64,000 nucleotides of DNA from contig NZ_JAAXPV010000005.1 in assembly GCF_012396615.1 (NCBI RefSeq), positions 1 to 64,000 of the forward strand, read 5' to 3'. Below the pieces are notes generated by a model, which worked only from the letters and a program-made list of their open reading frames with translations, had not been told where the DNA came from and did not search any database. This document shows, in pieces, positions 45,700 to 54,943 of this stretch. Source of the DNA: Rothia terrae (GTDB lineage: Bacteria > Actinomycetota > Actinomycetes > Actinomycetales > Micrococcaceae). Position 1 is the first letter of the stretch. Every line of letters starts with the position of its first letter. A program made the position numbers and the translations under genes.

Positions 45700-47037
45700 G
45701 TGCCGATTTCACCACGAGTAAATCCTCAGCGCAGCGTCTTTCTCGGATTCCTCACCGTTATCCTTGCCGGTACGCTTCTGCTTCTTCTGCCGATTTCGCA
45801 TTTGCAGCCGTCAGCGCACAGGATCATCGATAATCTTTTTACCGCAGTTTCTGCTACCTGCGTGACGGGTCTATCTACCGTCGACACCCCTAAGTATTGG
45901 TCAACTACCGGCCTGGTCATCATTATGTTGCTGATTCAGGTGGGTGGTCTGGGCGTCATGACGCTGGCAACCGCTATTGGCGCGTCCATTCAGCGTAACC
46001 ATATGTCGTTGAATGCCAAACTGAAGACGTCCGCCGAGGTGCGCGGTAATGGCTTGTTCAATATGCGTAAAGCTGTGTTGCGCATCATTAAAATTTCGCT
46101 CATGTTTGAGGCTGCTGGTGCTCTTATCATGTCTTTGCGCTTTTATTTCGGTTACGGAATGAGTCTCGGGAACGCCCTCTGGCACGGTGTTTTTCATGCG
46201 GTTTCGGCCTTCAATAATGCGGGTTTTGCCTTATATTCCGATAATCTGATGAGTTTCACTGACGACCCTGTGATTCTATTGACCATTAGTCTTTTGATTA
46301 TTTGTGGCGGGCTGGGTTTTCCGGTTCTGATGCAGCTTCGTAAGTACGGCGTTCACCGTCACTTTTGGAATATGGGCACCAAGCTGGTTCTCTACGGCAC
46401 AGCTATTTTGCTGGTAGTTGGCACTGTTGGCGTGGCTGTTATTGAGTGGAATAACCCTGCCACTCTTGGCCCCATGAACGTCTGGGAGAAGCTCCTGAAC
46501 GCTTTCGCCCAGTCCGTTTCGACGCGTACGGCCGGGTTTAATAACCTCAATATGGGTGCCCTTCACCCCTCTACTCTCATGTTCATTGATTTGTTGATGT
46601 TCATCGGTGGTGGTCCGGCAGGTACTGCCGGCGGTATCAAGATCACGACTTTTGGCGTCCTCTTTTTCATTCTTCTGACTGAGATGCGCGGCGATGGCGC
46701 GGTAAACATTTTCGGCAAGCGTTTGTCGCGCTCTGTTCATCGCGAGGCGATTACTGTTGTGCTGTTGAGCGCCGCGCTAATTTTTGCCAGCGTCTTTGTG
46801 CTTCAATTGCTCACTAATTTCACGAGCGATCAGATTGTTTTTGAGGTTGTCTCAGCCTTCGCAACCGTCGGGCTGAGCACCGGTATCACGCCCGTCATGC
46901 CGGATGCGGGCAAGATTATTCTCATTATTCTTATGGTGGTTGGACGCGTTGGCCCCGTGACCGCTGCCGCTGCTTTTGCGTTCCGCCGCAAGGCTGTCTA
47001 CTACGAGTTCCCCAAGGAAAGGCCGATCATTGGTTAG
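45700..47037 (+). CDS. ktrB: Ktr/Trk-type potassium uptake channel subunit
   Basis: About 445 residues from GTG at 45700. It has the four-repeat TrkH/KtrB architecture with selectivity-filter-like segments TCVTGLSTVD (first pore), AFNNAGFALYSDN, STRTAGFNNLN and the final TVGLSTGITP, and a GGGPAGTAGGIKITT loop. It takes up potassium with gating by KtrA. Earlier ATG codons lie inside palindrome C2 and are rejected. No clear ribosome site before the GTG, so the start is provisional. ktrA overlaps its end. Confidence 0.9.
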   Translation: MPISPRVNPQRSVFLGFLTVILAGTLLLLLPISHLQPSAHRIIDNLFTAVSATCVTGLSTVDTPKYWSTTGLVIIMLLIQVGGLGVMTLATAIGASIQRNHMSLNAKLKTSAEVRGNGLFNMRKAVLRIIKISLMFEAAGALIMSLRFYFGYGMSLGNALWHGVFHAVSAFNNAGFALYSDNLMSFTDDPVILLTISLLIICGGLGFPVLMQLRKYGVHRHFWNMGTKLVLYGTAILLVVGTVGVAVIEWNNPATLGPMNVWEKLLNAFAQSVSTRTAGFNNLNMGALHPSTLMFIDLLMFIGGGPAGTAGGIKITTFGVLFFILLTEMRGDGAVNIFGKRLSRSVHREAITVVLLSAALIFASVFVLQLLTNFTSDQIVFEVVSAFATVGLSTGITPVMPDAGKIILIILMVVGRVGPVTAAAAFAFRRKAVYYEFPKERPIIG

Positions 47038-47731
47038 TAAGAAGAGACTCGCGTTTTTTAACGCCGATATGGCTGATGAAAAGAAGACTGTTGCCATTAT
47101 TGGGTTGGGACGTTTTGGTCAGTCTATGGCGTTGGAGCTGATGGCTGACGGTACTGAGGTGTTGGGCATTGATAATGATGCCAATGTGGTGCAGCAGATG
47201 AATAACCGTTTAAGCCATGTGGTGCGTGCTGATGCGACTAATCCTGAGGTGCTGGAGCAGCTCGATATTCTTGATTTTGATCGCATTGTAGTGGCGATCG
47301 GTAATCATCTAGAGTCCAGTATTTTGGTGACTTCTTACCTGTTGCGTCAGGGCGTAACGAACATCTGGGCGAAGGCTGTTTCTGAGCAGCACGGCATTAT
47401 TTTGCAGCAGCTGGGCGTTGAAAAGGTTGTATTCCCTGAGCGTGATATGGGTAAGCGTGTTGCACATCTTTTGCAGGGCGGTTTGCAGGAATACATTCAG
47501 ATTGATCGCAATTGCGTGACGGTGATGTCTTCTGCGCCGCGGGTATTCGTGGGCAAGGACGTCCGCCCCCGCCAGCTTTTGCAACAGTATGGTTTGGCTT
47601 TTACCGCTTTTAAGGATGCGCGTGGTCAGTGGCATCATTTGCCGGAAAGTATGCGCGTTGAGGCAACGGATACCGTGGTGTTTTCTGGTCCGCCGCAGAA
47701 GGTGGAGCAGTTCGCGCGTCAGTACCTGTAG
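47030..47731 (+). CDS. ktrA: Ktr potassium uptake regulatory subunit (RCK/TrkA-N)
   Basis: 233 residues from TTG at 47030, behind AAGGAAAGG and overlapping the ktrB stop. The Rossmann RCK domain has VAIIGLGRFGQSMALEL, an acidic end of beta-2 (LGIDND) and VRADATNPEVLEQL; a TrkA-C domain follows from about 155. It binds nucleotides and gates KtrB. An in-frame ATG at 47069 is an alternative start without a ribosome site. Confidence 0.92.
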   Translation: MVSKKRLAFFNADMADEKKTVAIIGLGRFGQSMALELMADGTEVLGIDNDANVVQQMNNRLSHVVRADATNPEVLEQLDILDFDRIVVAIGNHLESSILVTSYLLRQGVTNIWAKAVSEQHGIILQQLGVEKVVFPERDMGKRVAHLLQGGLQEYIQIDRNCVTVMSSAPRVFVGKDVRPRQLLQQYGLAFTAFKDARGQWHHLPESMRVEATDTVVFSGPPQKVEQFARQYL

Positions 47732-47746
47732 GCCTGATCTAAAAAG

Positions 47747-47806
47747 TTACTCCCAAAGTGTGTTTGTACTGACTCTGGTGTCAGTACGTTCGCACTTTGG
47801 GAGTAA
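47747..47806. repeat. Palindromic repeat family C, copy 3
   Basis: As C1 with GACTCTGGTGTC in the centre and a TTTTTT tail; between convergent ktrA and the lactone-oxidase-type gene. Confidence 0.88.
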
Positions 47807-47820
47807 TTTTTTCCCCGGTC

Positions 47821-49149
47821 CTATTGACCGAGTAACACCTTCTCCAAATAGTCGTTCAAGAAGATGCCTTGCGGGTCTAAATGATCGCGTAGCGCCACGA
47901 AAGCGTTAAATTCGGGATAGAGCTCAGCGAGGGACGCGGCGTCTTGGGTATGTAGCTGGCCCCAGTGCGGGCGTCCGCCGTAGTCTTTGAAGATTTCTTC
48001 GATGAAGGTGAATTCTTCAAGATAGGGTGCCCGCCAATATTCTCGAACTGAAATATAGCCGGTAGTGCGCCCGTTTGCGGGGGAGAGCGGTAAATCGTCA
48101 CCCGCTGAGGTCCGTACTACCAGCGGGTAGGCGAGTTCGCCGCGCATATCGCCCAGCTTTTCGCGCAGTTCGTCGAGCACAGCCGGTAGATGTGCGATAT
48201 CGAAGGCGTATTCCATGTTGTTTTGGCGGACGCGGCGACGCATGGTGAAGACCTGCGGAGCCAGATCAGTGTAACGACGGTTGCCTTTGCCCCAGTTTGC
48301 AACGGCGTTGAGAGCTTTCTGCGTGACGGGGGCTTTAGCGCCGAGCATGAGCATGCCCTCGTAAATGCCGTCGTTGAGGAAGAAGTCGCCGCCGTGCCTG
48401 CGCGCGCGAGAAAGTTGCGCGTAGTGCGGTTCGTAGCCGTCCGGCATGAGGGGCAAACGGGTGAGGCGTCGCGTCCTAACATCGGATGCGCCGGGGAACC
48501 AGCTGAATTCGTAGTGGTCGGCGCCGCGCGAGCGTTCTTCGAAGGCGGGCACAATTTTGTTGTAGTCGTGGCCGCGTTCTGCCGCGTGCAGGCGAAAGAG
48601 CGGAACAACGTTGAAAGTTAGTTCGACGATAATGCCCAGCGATCCTAAACCGACCAGCGCGGCTCTAAAAATCTCGGGGTTTTCGTCTGCTGAGCAGTGA
48701 AGTAGTTCGCCGTTGGCCGTGACCATGCGTAGCGCAGCTACCTGCGTCGCCATAATGCCGTAGCTGATTCCGGTGCCGTGCGTGCCAGTTGCAACTGCAC
48801 CCGCGAGACTCTGTTCGTCCAGGCGTCCGAGGTTTTCAAATGCCAGACCGTAGTGCATGAGTGATTTGTTGGCGTCGCGGACGCTGGTGCCCGCTAAGAA
48901 GGTGGCTGTGCCGGCTTCGCGGTTCACGCGGGTGATGCCGGTGAGAAAGTCTAGACGGACAAGGGTTCCTGAGGGCTGGGCGATTGCCGATGAACTGCGG
49001 GAGTAGCCAATAACTTTGATGCGGCTCTTGCGTTCGCGGGCATCTGCAACGATGCGCTGGAGTTCAGCTACAGAGCGCGGTGTAAGAATCTGGCTGACTT
49101 CGGCGGCGTGCTGTTTTCCCCAGGTAGTCCAGGTGTGTTCCGTGCTCAT
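47821..49149 (-). CDS. FAD-dependent lactone oxidase-like enzyme (ALO/GULO family)
   Basis: 442 residues. An FAD_binding_4 domain (RSVAELQRIVADARERKSRIKVIGYS, ATGTHGTG near 121) and a C-terminal ALO domain (HWGQLH near 400) place it with sugar-1,4-lactone oxidases that oxidise aldonolactones. The position of the usual covalent-FAD histidine in the G-x-G-H-S motif is Tyr49 here (IGYSRSSS), so FAD may be held non-covalently. Substrate unknown. Confidence 0.82.
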   Translation of the reverse strand: MSTEHTWTTWGKQHAAEVSQILTPRSVAELQRIVADARERKSRIKVIGYSRSSSAIAQPSGTLVRLDFLTGITRVNREAGTATFLAGTSVRDANKSLMHYGLAFENLGRLDEQSLAGAVATGTHGTGISYGIMATQVAALRMVTANGELLHCSADENPEIFRAALVGLGSLGIIVELTFNVVPLFRLHAAERGHDYNKIVPAFEERSRGADHYEFSWFPGASDVRTRRLTRLPLMPDGYEPHYAQLSRARRHGGDFFLNDGIYEGMLMLGAKAPVTQKALNAVANWGKGNRRYTDLAPQVFTMRRRVRQNNMEYAFDIAHLPAVLDELREKLGDMRGELAYPLVVRTSAGDDLPLSPANGRTTGYISVREYWRAPYLEEFTFIEEIFKDYGGRPHWGQLHTQDAASLAELYPEFNAFVALRDHLDPQGIFLNDYLEKVLLGQ

Positions 49150-49412
49150 AGTGCCTCTCCAAAACGGCGCTGTTTGTGTACTTGTTCTCTATTGTGACAC
49201 TGAAAAATCGGTACGTGTTGATGAATTTTAGGATTTCTCTATGAGTCACAATTTCGGCACGAAATGATAACGATTTGGTAACGAAACCCTGAAAATACGC
49301 TCCCTATAGAATCACAATTCAATTAATACGGTTTCACTCCTTTCAAATGTGTGATGCACTGGAGATAAGTGGAAAAGAACTTATTTGTCGATACCAAAGA
49401 AGAGAGGCAAAG

Positions 49413-50006
49413 ATGAGCATCTTGGCACACTCCGTAAAGAACATGAAGAAAATGGCTGGCGTAGGCGCTACCGTTGTTGCTCTTTCAGTAGGTGGCTTCA
49501 CCGGCGCTCAGGCTACTGAAATCGGTACCGCACCCCAACAGCAAGAGAACGTTACCGGCGTCGCTAACGCTACTTTCCAGCCCATTGATGGCGGAGCTGT
49601 TGTTTCTAATGGTTTCAGCTCTCACGCTGTTACCGGCGATATTTACAACGCGTGGATCACTGCTGGTTACCCCACCGCTTTGTCGGGTACTCCCGTGCAC
49701 TTCCTGCTTCCCTACACTGATCAGGTAGCTGTGGGCGATGGCGTCAAGCAGTCGTTCTCCAGCGAGGGTGGACGCGGCGTTTTCTACGCTAACCCCACTG
49801 CAGGTGCGCACTTTGTTGATGTAGATACTGCTGCTGGTCAGTTCTACGAAATCAACGGTGGTGCTGCCGCATATGGCTTCCCGACGGGTGAGGTTGTTCA
49901 GACTGAAGGTCAGACTATTTTGCCCACCGAATACGGTGCAATCAGCGCGACATTCCAGAACGGTCAGATGGTGGGAACCTTTATTCCTAACCCTGCCGGT
50001 AACTAG
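49413..50006 (+). CDS. Secreted LGFP-repeat protein
   Basis: 197 residues from ATG at 49413 (AGAGAGG upstream). A Sec signal peptide ends near AQA (32-34). Two LGFP-like repeats with Gly-Tyr/Phe-Pro cores are visible (WITAGYPTALSGTP and AAYGFPTGEV), a fold found in actinobacterial cell-wall proteins and thought to bind the envelope. No catalytic motif. It shares repeats with the disrupted lipoprotein at 41.5-42.6 kb. Confidence 0.8.
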   Translation: MSILAHSVKNMKKMAGVGATVVALSVGGFTGAQATEIGTAPQQQENVTGVANATFQPIDGGAVVSNGFSSHAVTGDIYNAWITAGYPTALSGTPVHFLLPYTDQVAVGDGVKQSFSSEGGRGVFYANPTAGAHFVDVDTAAGQFYEINGGAAAYGFPTGEVVQTEGQTILPTEYGAISATFQNGQMVGTFIPNPAGN

Positions 50007-50028
50007 TTGTTACTTCGAGTAACCCCTG

Positions 50029-50068
50029 TGGTGGCGGATGCAAACCCCAAGCGTCCGCCACCATTTTT
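50029..50068 (+). terminator. Terminator after the LGFP protein gene
   Basis: TGGTGGCGGA (50029-50038) and TCCGCCACCA (50054-50063) with TTTTTA following. Confidence 0.88.
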
Positions 50069-50252
50069 ATATCTTCGTTTCAATGCGTGTACTAAATATT
50101 CGTGCAAATCATCGTCACTATTTGTCATAGACGTGCTTGCGCGCCCCACCTCAGGGTGGACGGGACTACACTGGAATGAGATAAAAGATTCTTGCGACCG
50201 GCTAATTCGTAGAGATCGCAAGGGACAATAATCCACGGGAGGATGTCACACC

Positions 50253-51263
50253 ATGAGTGAACTTTCATTTGGTCGCCAAGCAGTTGCAAACCGTTCTTCT
50301 GAGGCTGAGCTTTCGAAGATTACTGGTGAGATTATTGTTGGTCTTGACGGTTCTGAGCAGAGCTATGGTGCATTGATTTGGGCGGCTCATGAGGCTAAAT
50401 TGCGCAACGCCCCCTTGCGTGTTGTGACCGCTTACTCCCTTCCTGTATTTACCGGCAGCGGTTTTGATGCCGGCTATTCAGTTATTGATGAGGAAGCACT
50501 GGTTGAAGGTGTTGCTCAGATTCTTGATGAGGCAAAAGAACGTCTGGGAGCTCTTGGCGATGAGATTGACCTGCGCGTGAGCGTACAGACGGGCGACGCA
50601 TCCGCTATTTTGTTGGAGCTTTCCAAGAACGCGGAGCTGATGGTCGTTGGTTCACGCTCACACGGCGCTTTCTTGGGCCGCCTGTTGGGTACCGTTTCGA
50701 CGTCTTTGCCGGCTCACTCCCACTGCCCCACGGTGGCTGTTCCCCAGGCTTACGCGGATAAGATCGCTAAGAACCCAGAAATTCTTGATGAGCGTCGTCC
50801 CGTCGTTGTGGGTTCTGATGGCTCTGACCAGGCGCGTCTTGCTATTTTGAAAGCCGCTGAAGAAGCATCACGACGCGGAGTCAAGCTGGTTCTGGTCAAC
50901 GCGCTTGCACCCTATACCGGTGCTTTGAACTGGGTGCCGGCGGCTGTCGACTTTGAGGCAATTTACCGTGAGGTCGCCGCGCTTCAGCGTAAGGCAGCGG
51001 AATGGATTCGCGGTTACTTCCCCGAGCTTGAAATTGAGTTCAAGCTCATCGACGGTTCCGCTTCGCAGGTTCTTGTTGAAGAAGGCAAGACCGCTGAGCT
51101 CATGGTGGTCGGTACCCGTGGACGCGGTGGCTTGACTGGCATGGTTCTCGGCTCAACCTCGCAGGGCGTCCTGCATCACGCACCGGTGCCGCTGATGGTT
51201 GTTCCCGAGATGGAGGACGAACGCGTCGACACCGCGCCGGAGGCAGATGTTACTTGGGGCTAA
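50253..51263 (+). CDS. Universal stress protein, tandem UspA domains
   Basis: 336 residues with two UspA domains (about 23-165 and 185-325). Each has the start EIIVGLDGSEQS / PVVVGSDGSDQA and the nucleotide loop GSRSHGAFLGRLLGTVS / GTRGRGGLTGMVLGSTS, so both probably bind ATP. Such tandem proteins act in dormancy and stress in actinobacteria. Single-gene unit with GGGAGG upstream of the start. Confidence 0.93.
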   Translation: MSELSFGRQAVANRSSEAELSKITGEIIVGLDGSEQSYGALIWAAHEAKLRNAPLRVVTAYSLPVFTGSGFDAGYSVIDEEALVEGVAQILDEAKERLGALGDEIDLRVSVQTGDASAILLELSKNAELMVVGSRSHGAFLGRLLGTVSTSLPAHSHCPTVAVPQAYADKIAKNPEILDERRPVVVGSDGSDQARLAILKAAEEASRRGVKLVLVNALAPYTGALNWVPAAVDFEAIYREVAALQRKAAEWIRGYFPELEIEFKLIDGSASQVLVEEGKTAELMVVGTRGRGGLTGMVLGSTSQGVLHHAPVPLMVVPEMEDERVDTAPEADVTWG

Positions 51264-51598
51264 TGCCTCTTTAGGCGTAAGCTGAACATAACAAGCAGGG
51301 AAGTCCCGCCGGAAAATCAAGGTTCTTGAGGCTCCGACGGCGCTTTCCTGCTGTTGTTTTAAAAAACTTTGAAAATTTTTTTGAGAAAAAATTTATCTCG
51401 AAAAATATTGCTCTGACTAGGGGAAATAATTTTCTTACAGCTCTGAAAAGTACGTTTTTTGTGGGCTGGCACACTGAAAATTCACTCTTTTGGGTGGTGC
51501 TCGTTCATTTTCGATTTGCGCGATGTTTTTTTCTCCCGTAGAGTATTACTTGTTCGAGCGACGGACTGAAGAAATTCAGGGCGTCGTGAGTGATCTAG
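51264..51598. other. Intergenic region upstream of the tRNA cluster
   Basis: 335 bases. AT-rich in the middle (GAAAATTTTTTTGAGAAAAAATTT in outline), without a gene. It probably contains the tRNA promoter near 51520-51550 (TTTTTTCTCCCGTAGAGTATTAC region), placement tentative. Confidence 0.45.
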
Positions 51599-51671
51599 GC
51601 CCCCATCGTCTAGCGGCCTAGGACGCCGCCCTTTCACGGCGGTAACACGGGTTCAAATCCCGTTGGGGGTA
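51599..51671 (+). tRNA. tRNA-Glu (TTC)
   Basis: 73 bases, GCCCCCA acceptor pairing with TGGGGGT, anticodon stem CCGCC/GGCGG with loop CTTTCAC (anticodon TTC) and GGTTCAAAT T-loop. No encoded CCA. First of three tRNA genes in a row. Confidence 0.97.
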
Positions 51672-51724
51672 CTGTGAATCTTTTAGATTCACGGCCTTAT
51701 TCAAAGCTTCGGTTTTGAATGTTA

Positions 51725-51798
51725 GGCCCCGTAGCGCAGTTGGTTAGCGCGCCGGCCTGTCACGCCGGAGGTCGCGGGTTCAAGTCCCGTCGGGGTCG
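51725..51798 (+). tRNA. tRNA-Asp (GTC)
   Basis: 74 bases, acceptor GGCCCCG/CGGGGTC, D-arm GCGCAGTTGGTTAGCGC, anticodon loop CTGTCAC (GTC), T-loop GGTTCAAGTCC. CCA is not encoded. Confidence 0.97.
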
Positions 51799-51855
51799 CT
51801 CCGACCGCGTATTCTTCACTGAATCGCGGTTGTGGCATATCTAAGTGATGTGCCT

Positions 51856-51928
51856 GGCTCTGTAGCTCAGTTGGTAGAGCGTACGACTGAAAATCGTAAG
51901 GTCACCGGATCGACGCCGGTCGGAGCCA
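51856..51928 (+). tRNA. tRNA-Phe (GAA)
   Basis: 73 bases, acceptor GGCTCTG/CGGAGCC, D-arm GCTCAGTTGGTAGAGC, anticodon stem TACGA/TCGTA with loop CTGAAAA (GAA). The T-loop reads GGATCGACGCC, with ATC in place of the usual TTC. Confidence 0.96.
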
Positions 51929-51929
51929 C

Positions 51930-51967
51930 GAACCTATTCCCTAGGCTTCTACAGTGGGAATAGGTTC
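51930..51967 (+). terminator. Terminator of the tRNA cluster
   Basis: GAACCTATTCC (51930-51940) and GGAATAGGTTC (51957-51967) form a perfect stem two bases after tRNA-Phe. Confidence 0.85.
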
Positions 51968-52061
51968 TTCCCATTTAACGTGGTTTTTCTTTTAGCTCTA
52001 GTGGCCGCCTGGTTGAGGTGGTCCGCCGGGGCTTTTTATTTAAGTTTCGCTCTTTTTTGCG

Positions 52062-52129
52062 CCGAGATCCTGATTTATCGTCGAAATCCTGTTTTAAATC
52101 AGGATTTCGACGATAAATCAGGATCTCGG
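52062..52129. repeat. Palindrome E, 30-bp perfect stem
   Basis: Two perfectly complementary 30-base arms (52062-52091 and 52100-52129) around an eight-base TTTTAAAT loop, with T-rich sequence on both sides. Between the tRNA cluster and convergent xthA. Single copy here. Confidence 0.85.
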
Positions 52130-52175
52130 TGATTTTTGGTGGGTGTCGACGGTGTGGTTGCGTGTGTGTGAGTAA

Positions 52176-52976
52176 CTAGCCCAGCTCCACCACCACGGGC
52201 GTGTGGTCGGACGCGCCCGCCCCTTCGCGCTCGTCGCGGTCAATGAAAGCGCCAGTCACGCGCGAAGCCAGCGCGGGGGAGAGTAGCTGAAAGTCGATGC
52301 GCATTCCCTCATTCTTGGGAAAACGCCCCGCCTGGTAGTCCCAGTAGGTGTATTCACCGGGCGTGCGTTCGCGCACGGGATCAACCAGCCCAACCTCGTC
52401 CAAGAACGCATTGAAAGCAGCTCGTTCTGGTGCAGAAATGTGGGTGAGCTCGTTATCCAAAAAGTACTGAACGTCCCACACATCTTCGTCACGCGGGGCA
52501 ACATTCCAGTCGCCCACTAGGGCAAACTCTGCCGACGCGTCCTGTTTCAGCCAATCTGCAGCGTTAGCGCGCAGGGCGTCCAACCATCGCAACTTGTAGT
52601 CCATATGCGGGTCAGTGAGGCCACGCCCGTTAGGGATGTAGAGGCTCCACACGCGCACCCCGCCGCAGGTTGCGCCAATCGCGCGAGCCTCTAGCACCTC
52701 GTCCTCGCCAGGCTTGCCGAAGGCGGGCTGATTCTCAAAGCCGCGCTGAACTTCCTCAAGCCCCACGCGCGAGGCAATCGCCACGCCGTTCCACTGGCTC
52801 AGCCCAAAATGAGCCACCTCGTAGCCCATGAATTCAAAAATTTCTGAGGGAAAGTTGGCGTCCGTGCACTTGGTTTCTTGGATGGCGAGCACATCCACAT
52901 CGCTGCGTTCTAGCCATTCTTCAACACGGTCGGCGCGTGCGCGCAGGGAATTGACGTTCCAGGTAGCAATTTTCAT
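52176..52976 (-). CDS. xthA: Exodeoxyribonuclease III / AP endonuclease
   Basis: 266 residues of the EEP fold. Catalytic landmarks: ATWNVNSLRAR at the N-terminus, QETKCTD (metal-binding Glu, about 35), VGDWNVAPRDEDV (about 153) and the C-terminal GASDHTPVV (catalytic His, about 258). It repairs abasic sites and 3' blocks in DNA. Confidence 0.95.
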   Translation of the reverse strand: MKIATWNVNSLRARADRVEEWLERSDVDVLAIQETKCTDANFPSEIFEFMGYEVAHFGLSQWNGVAIASRVGLEEVQRGFENQPAFGKPGEDEVLEARAIGATCGGVRVWSLYIPNGRGLTDPHMDYKLRWLDALRANAADWLKQDASAEFALVGDWNVAPRDEDVWDVQYFLDNELTHISAPERAAFNAFLDEVGLVDPVRERTPGEYTYWDYQAGRFPKNEGMRIDFQLLSPALASRVTGAFIDRDEREGAGASDHTPVVVELG

Positions 52977-52989
52977 AGGGTTAACCCTA

Positions 52990-53193
52990 CTAGGTGCGAT
53001 CTTCGGCGCCAGCTACCAGTGGTTTACCGTCGGCGTTGAGTAGGGGAGTGATAGCAACTCCAGTATTCTCGCGTACCACTAGGTATTGCACTCCGGTGTG
53101 GGAATCGGTGAGAACGCGAAGTCCACCGGTGATTCCTTCCTGCTTATCATTCAGAATGAATCGTTTATCTGCGGAATCTGTTTTATTGAACAT
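52990..53193 (-). CDS. DUF6440-like small protein
   Basis: 67 residues with RFILNDKQEGITGGLRVLTD and GVQYLVVRENTGVAITPLLNADGKP, the pattern of DUF6440 proteins, whose role is unknown. It lies 13 bases upstream of xthA on the same strand and may be co-transcribed. Start ATG at 53193; AAGAAAC upstream is a poor ribosome site. Confidence 0.7.
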   Translation of the reverse strand: MFNKTDSADKRFILNDKQEGITGGLRVLTDSHTGVQYLVVRENTGVAITPLLNADGKPLVAGAEDRT

Positions 53194-53320
53194 AGTTTCT
53201 TCTCAACGGTAAGTATTGACCACGCTACCAATCAACACGTGAGTAGCACCACCTACTTGCGCCACTTTGTCCGGTTGAAAAGCTAGTCTTGAAACAAAGA
53301 ACAAATACTAAGGAGAGATA

Positions 53321-54394
53321 GTGTCTGATCAATCCACCGATTTGGTGCTCACTGAAATCCAAGGTTCACTAGGTATTATTACCCTCAACCGTCCGCGCGC
53401 GGTGAATGCGTTGAACTATGAGATGCTCAAGGGTGTGGACGCTGCTCTCACTGAGTTTGAGAAGGACGACAACGTCCGGGCAGTGCTCATTCACGGCGCA
53501 GGTGAGCGCGGTTTGTGTGCCGGTGGCGACGTGGTTTCGCTCTACCGCGCCATTGAGAAAGAAGACTACGAGCAGGGCCAAGAATACTTCCGTGTGGAGT
53601 ACACGCTGAATCACCGCATCGCCAATTTCTCTAAGCCTTACATTGCTTTCATGGACGGTCTGGTGTTGGGCGGTGGCGTGGGGGTCTCGGCGCACGGTTC
53701 GCACCGCATCGTCACTGAAAACACCAAGGCGGGTATGCCCGAGACCGTGATTGGTTTCAGCCCCGACATTGGCGGTTTGAACATTCTGGCGCGCGCTCCG
53801 CACAATTTCGGGACGGCGATGGCGCTCACCGGCATCCACGTAGGCGCGGCGGATGCGATTACGGTAGGCCTCGCGGATTATTTCGTTCCAGCGGATAAGC
53901 TCGAAGACCTGCGCAAAGCGCTGACTGATGTTTCCAGTGCTAAGCAGGTCACCGAGGTTATCGAGAAGTTCACGCAGGATGCTGGCGACTCGCCGTTTGA
54001 AGAAAACAAGGAATGGATTGAGATTGCCTTTGGTGAGGAGACCCCGCAGGAGATCGTGGACGCGCTCGAGAAGGCAGCGCAGGGTGAGTCCACCGGTCTC
54101 GCCGAAGAGCTGTTTGCTGCGATTTTGCGCAACAGCCCCACCGGAGTAAAGACCGCGCTCAAAGTCATTCGCCTGGCCGAAAAGCAGAGCCTAGCAGAGA
54201 CGCTCGAACAAGATTACCTGACCTCATGCAATGCCATGCGCGGCCACGATATGCGTGAAGGTATCCGCGCGCAGGTGGTCGATAAGGACCGCAACCCCGT
54301 GTGGCAGCCTGCGTCTTTCGACGAGGTTAGTGACGAGATAGTAGACAGCTTCTTCAATGCCATCGACAGTGAGAAAGATCTGAAACTGGGGTAG
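53321..54394 (+). CDS. 3-hydroxyisobutyryl-CoA hydrolase (crotonase family)
   Basis: 357 residues from GTG at 53321 (AAGGAGAG upstream). Crotonase fold with LNRPRAVNALN (about 24), oxyanion-hole segments AGGDVVSLY and GLVLGGGVGVSAH (about 113), and the catalytic Glu/Asp region GMPETVIGFSPDIGG (about 137). Length and the C-terminal ECH_2 extension fit HIBCH-type thioesterases of valine degradation better than enoyl-CoA hydratase. Followed by hairpin H1. Confidence 0.88.
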   Translation: MSDQSTDLVLTEIQGSLGIITLNRPRAVNALNYEMLKGVDAALTEFEKDDNVRAVLIHGAGERGLCAGGDVVSLYRAIEKEDYEQGQEYFRVEYTLNHRIANFSKPYIAFMDGLVLGGGVGVSAHGSHRIVTENTKAGMPETVIGFSPDIGGLNILARAPHNFGTAMALTGIHVGAADAITVGLADYFVPADKLEDLRKALTDVSSAKQVTEVIEKFTQDAGDSPFEENKEWIEIAFGEETPQEIVDALEKAAQGESTGLAEELFAAILRNSPTGVKTALKVIRLAEKQSLAETLEQDYLTSCNAMRGHDMREGIRAQVVDKDRNPVWQPASFDEVSDEIVDSFFNAIDSEKDLKLG

Positions 54395-54406
54395 TAAGCG
54401 CGGTCA

Positions 54407-54472
54407 GTAAGACGCCGTCTGTTAGCTTCCCTTAAACGCCAACCCCGAGCCAGCTAACCGCCGGCGTCTTAC
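54407..54472. repeat. Conserved-loop hairpin H, copy 1
   Basis: Arms GTAAGACGCCG/CGGCGTCTTAC and GTTAGCT/AGCTAAC separated by a 3x3 internal loop; terminal loop 54428-54451 begins TCCCTTAAACGCCA. The same loop, with unrelated but complementary arms, occurs after the second crotonase gene (55745-55810). Confidence 0.85.
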
Positions 54473-54533
54473 ATGCCCCGGTACTCACCGAACGAAAACA
54501 GCCCTTCACCGTACCCCGCCACGAAAGGACGCC

Positions 54534-54914
54534 ATGCACGCCGAAGACCTCCACGAGATAGCTAGTCGGCGGGCGAGTGAACTGCCCGCCACCGATATCA
54601 CGCACCCTTTCGGCGAAGACTGGGACGTTTGGAAGGTGCGCGGCAAGGTTTTTATGCTGCAGACGGAGGTAACTGGCACATCGCAGGTGATCCTCAAAGT
54701 TGACCCCTTTGACGGGCAAGCCCTGCGCTCTCAGTATCAAGATATTGCGCCGGGTTACCACATGAATAAGAAACACTGGATTTCTGTTTATCCAGGTGAG
54801 AGCGTAGATAAAGAGCTGTTGAGGGATTTGGTGACGGAGTCCTACGCGCTGGTGGTTGAGAAGCTGCCTCGTCGTGAGCGTCCTGTTGATTCCGCGTCGT
54901 TCAGAATCGAGTAG
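54534..54914 (+). CDS. MmcQ/YjbR family protein
   Basis: 126 residues of the CyaY-like-fold MmcQ/YjbR family. Typical features: [20 protein letters not shown] (about 22-41), [12 protein letters not shown] (about 81), and a C-terminal helix [14 protein letters not shown]. Members are thought to bind DNA; function otherwise unknown. Start preceded by GAAAGGA. Lies between the two crotonase genes, perhaps co-transcribed with the second. Confidence 0.87.
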   Translation: MHAEDLHEIASRRASELPATDITHPFGEDWDVWKVRGKVFMLQTEVTGTSQVILKVDPFDGQALRSQYQDIAPGYHMNKKHWISVYPGESVDKELLRDLVTESYALVVEKLPRRERPVDSASFRIE

Positions 54915-54943
54915 CGGCACCAGCTTGCACTGAAGGAGAGATG

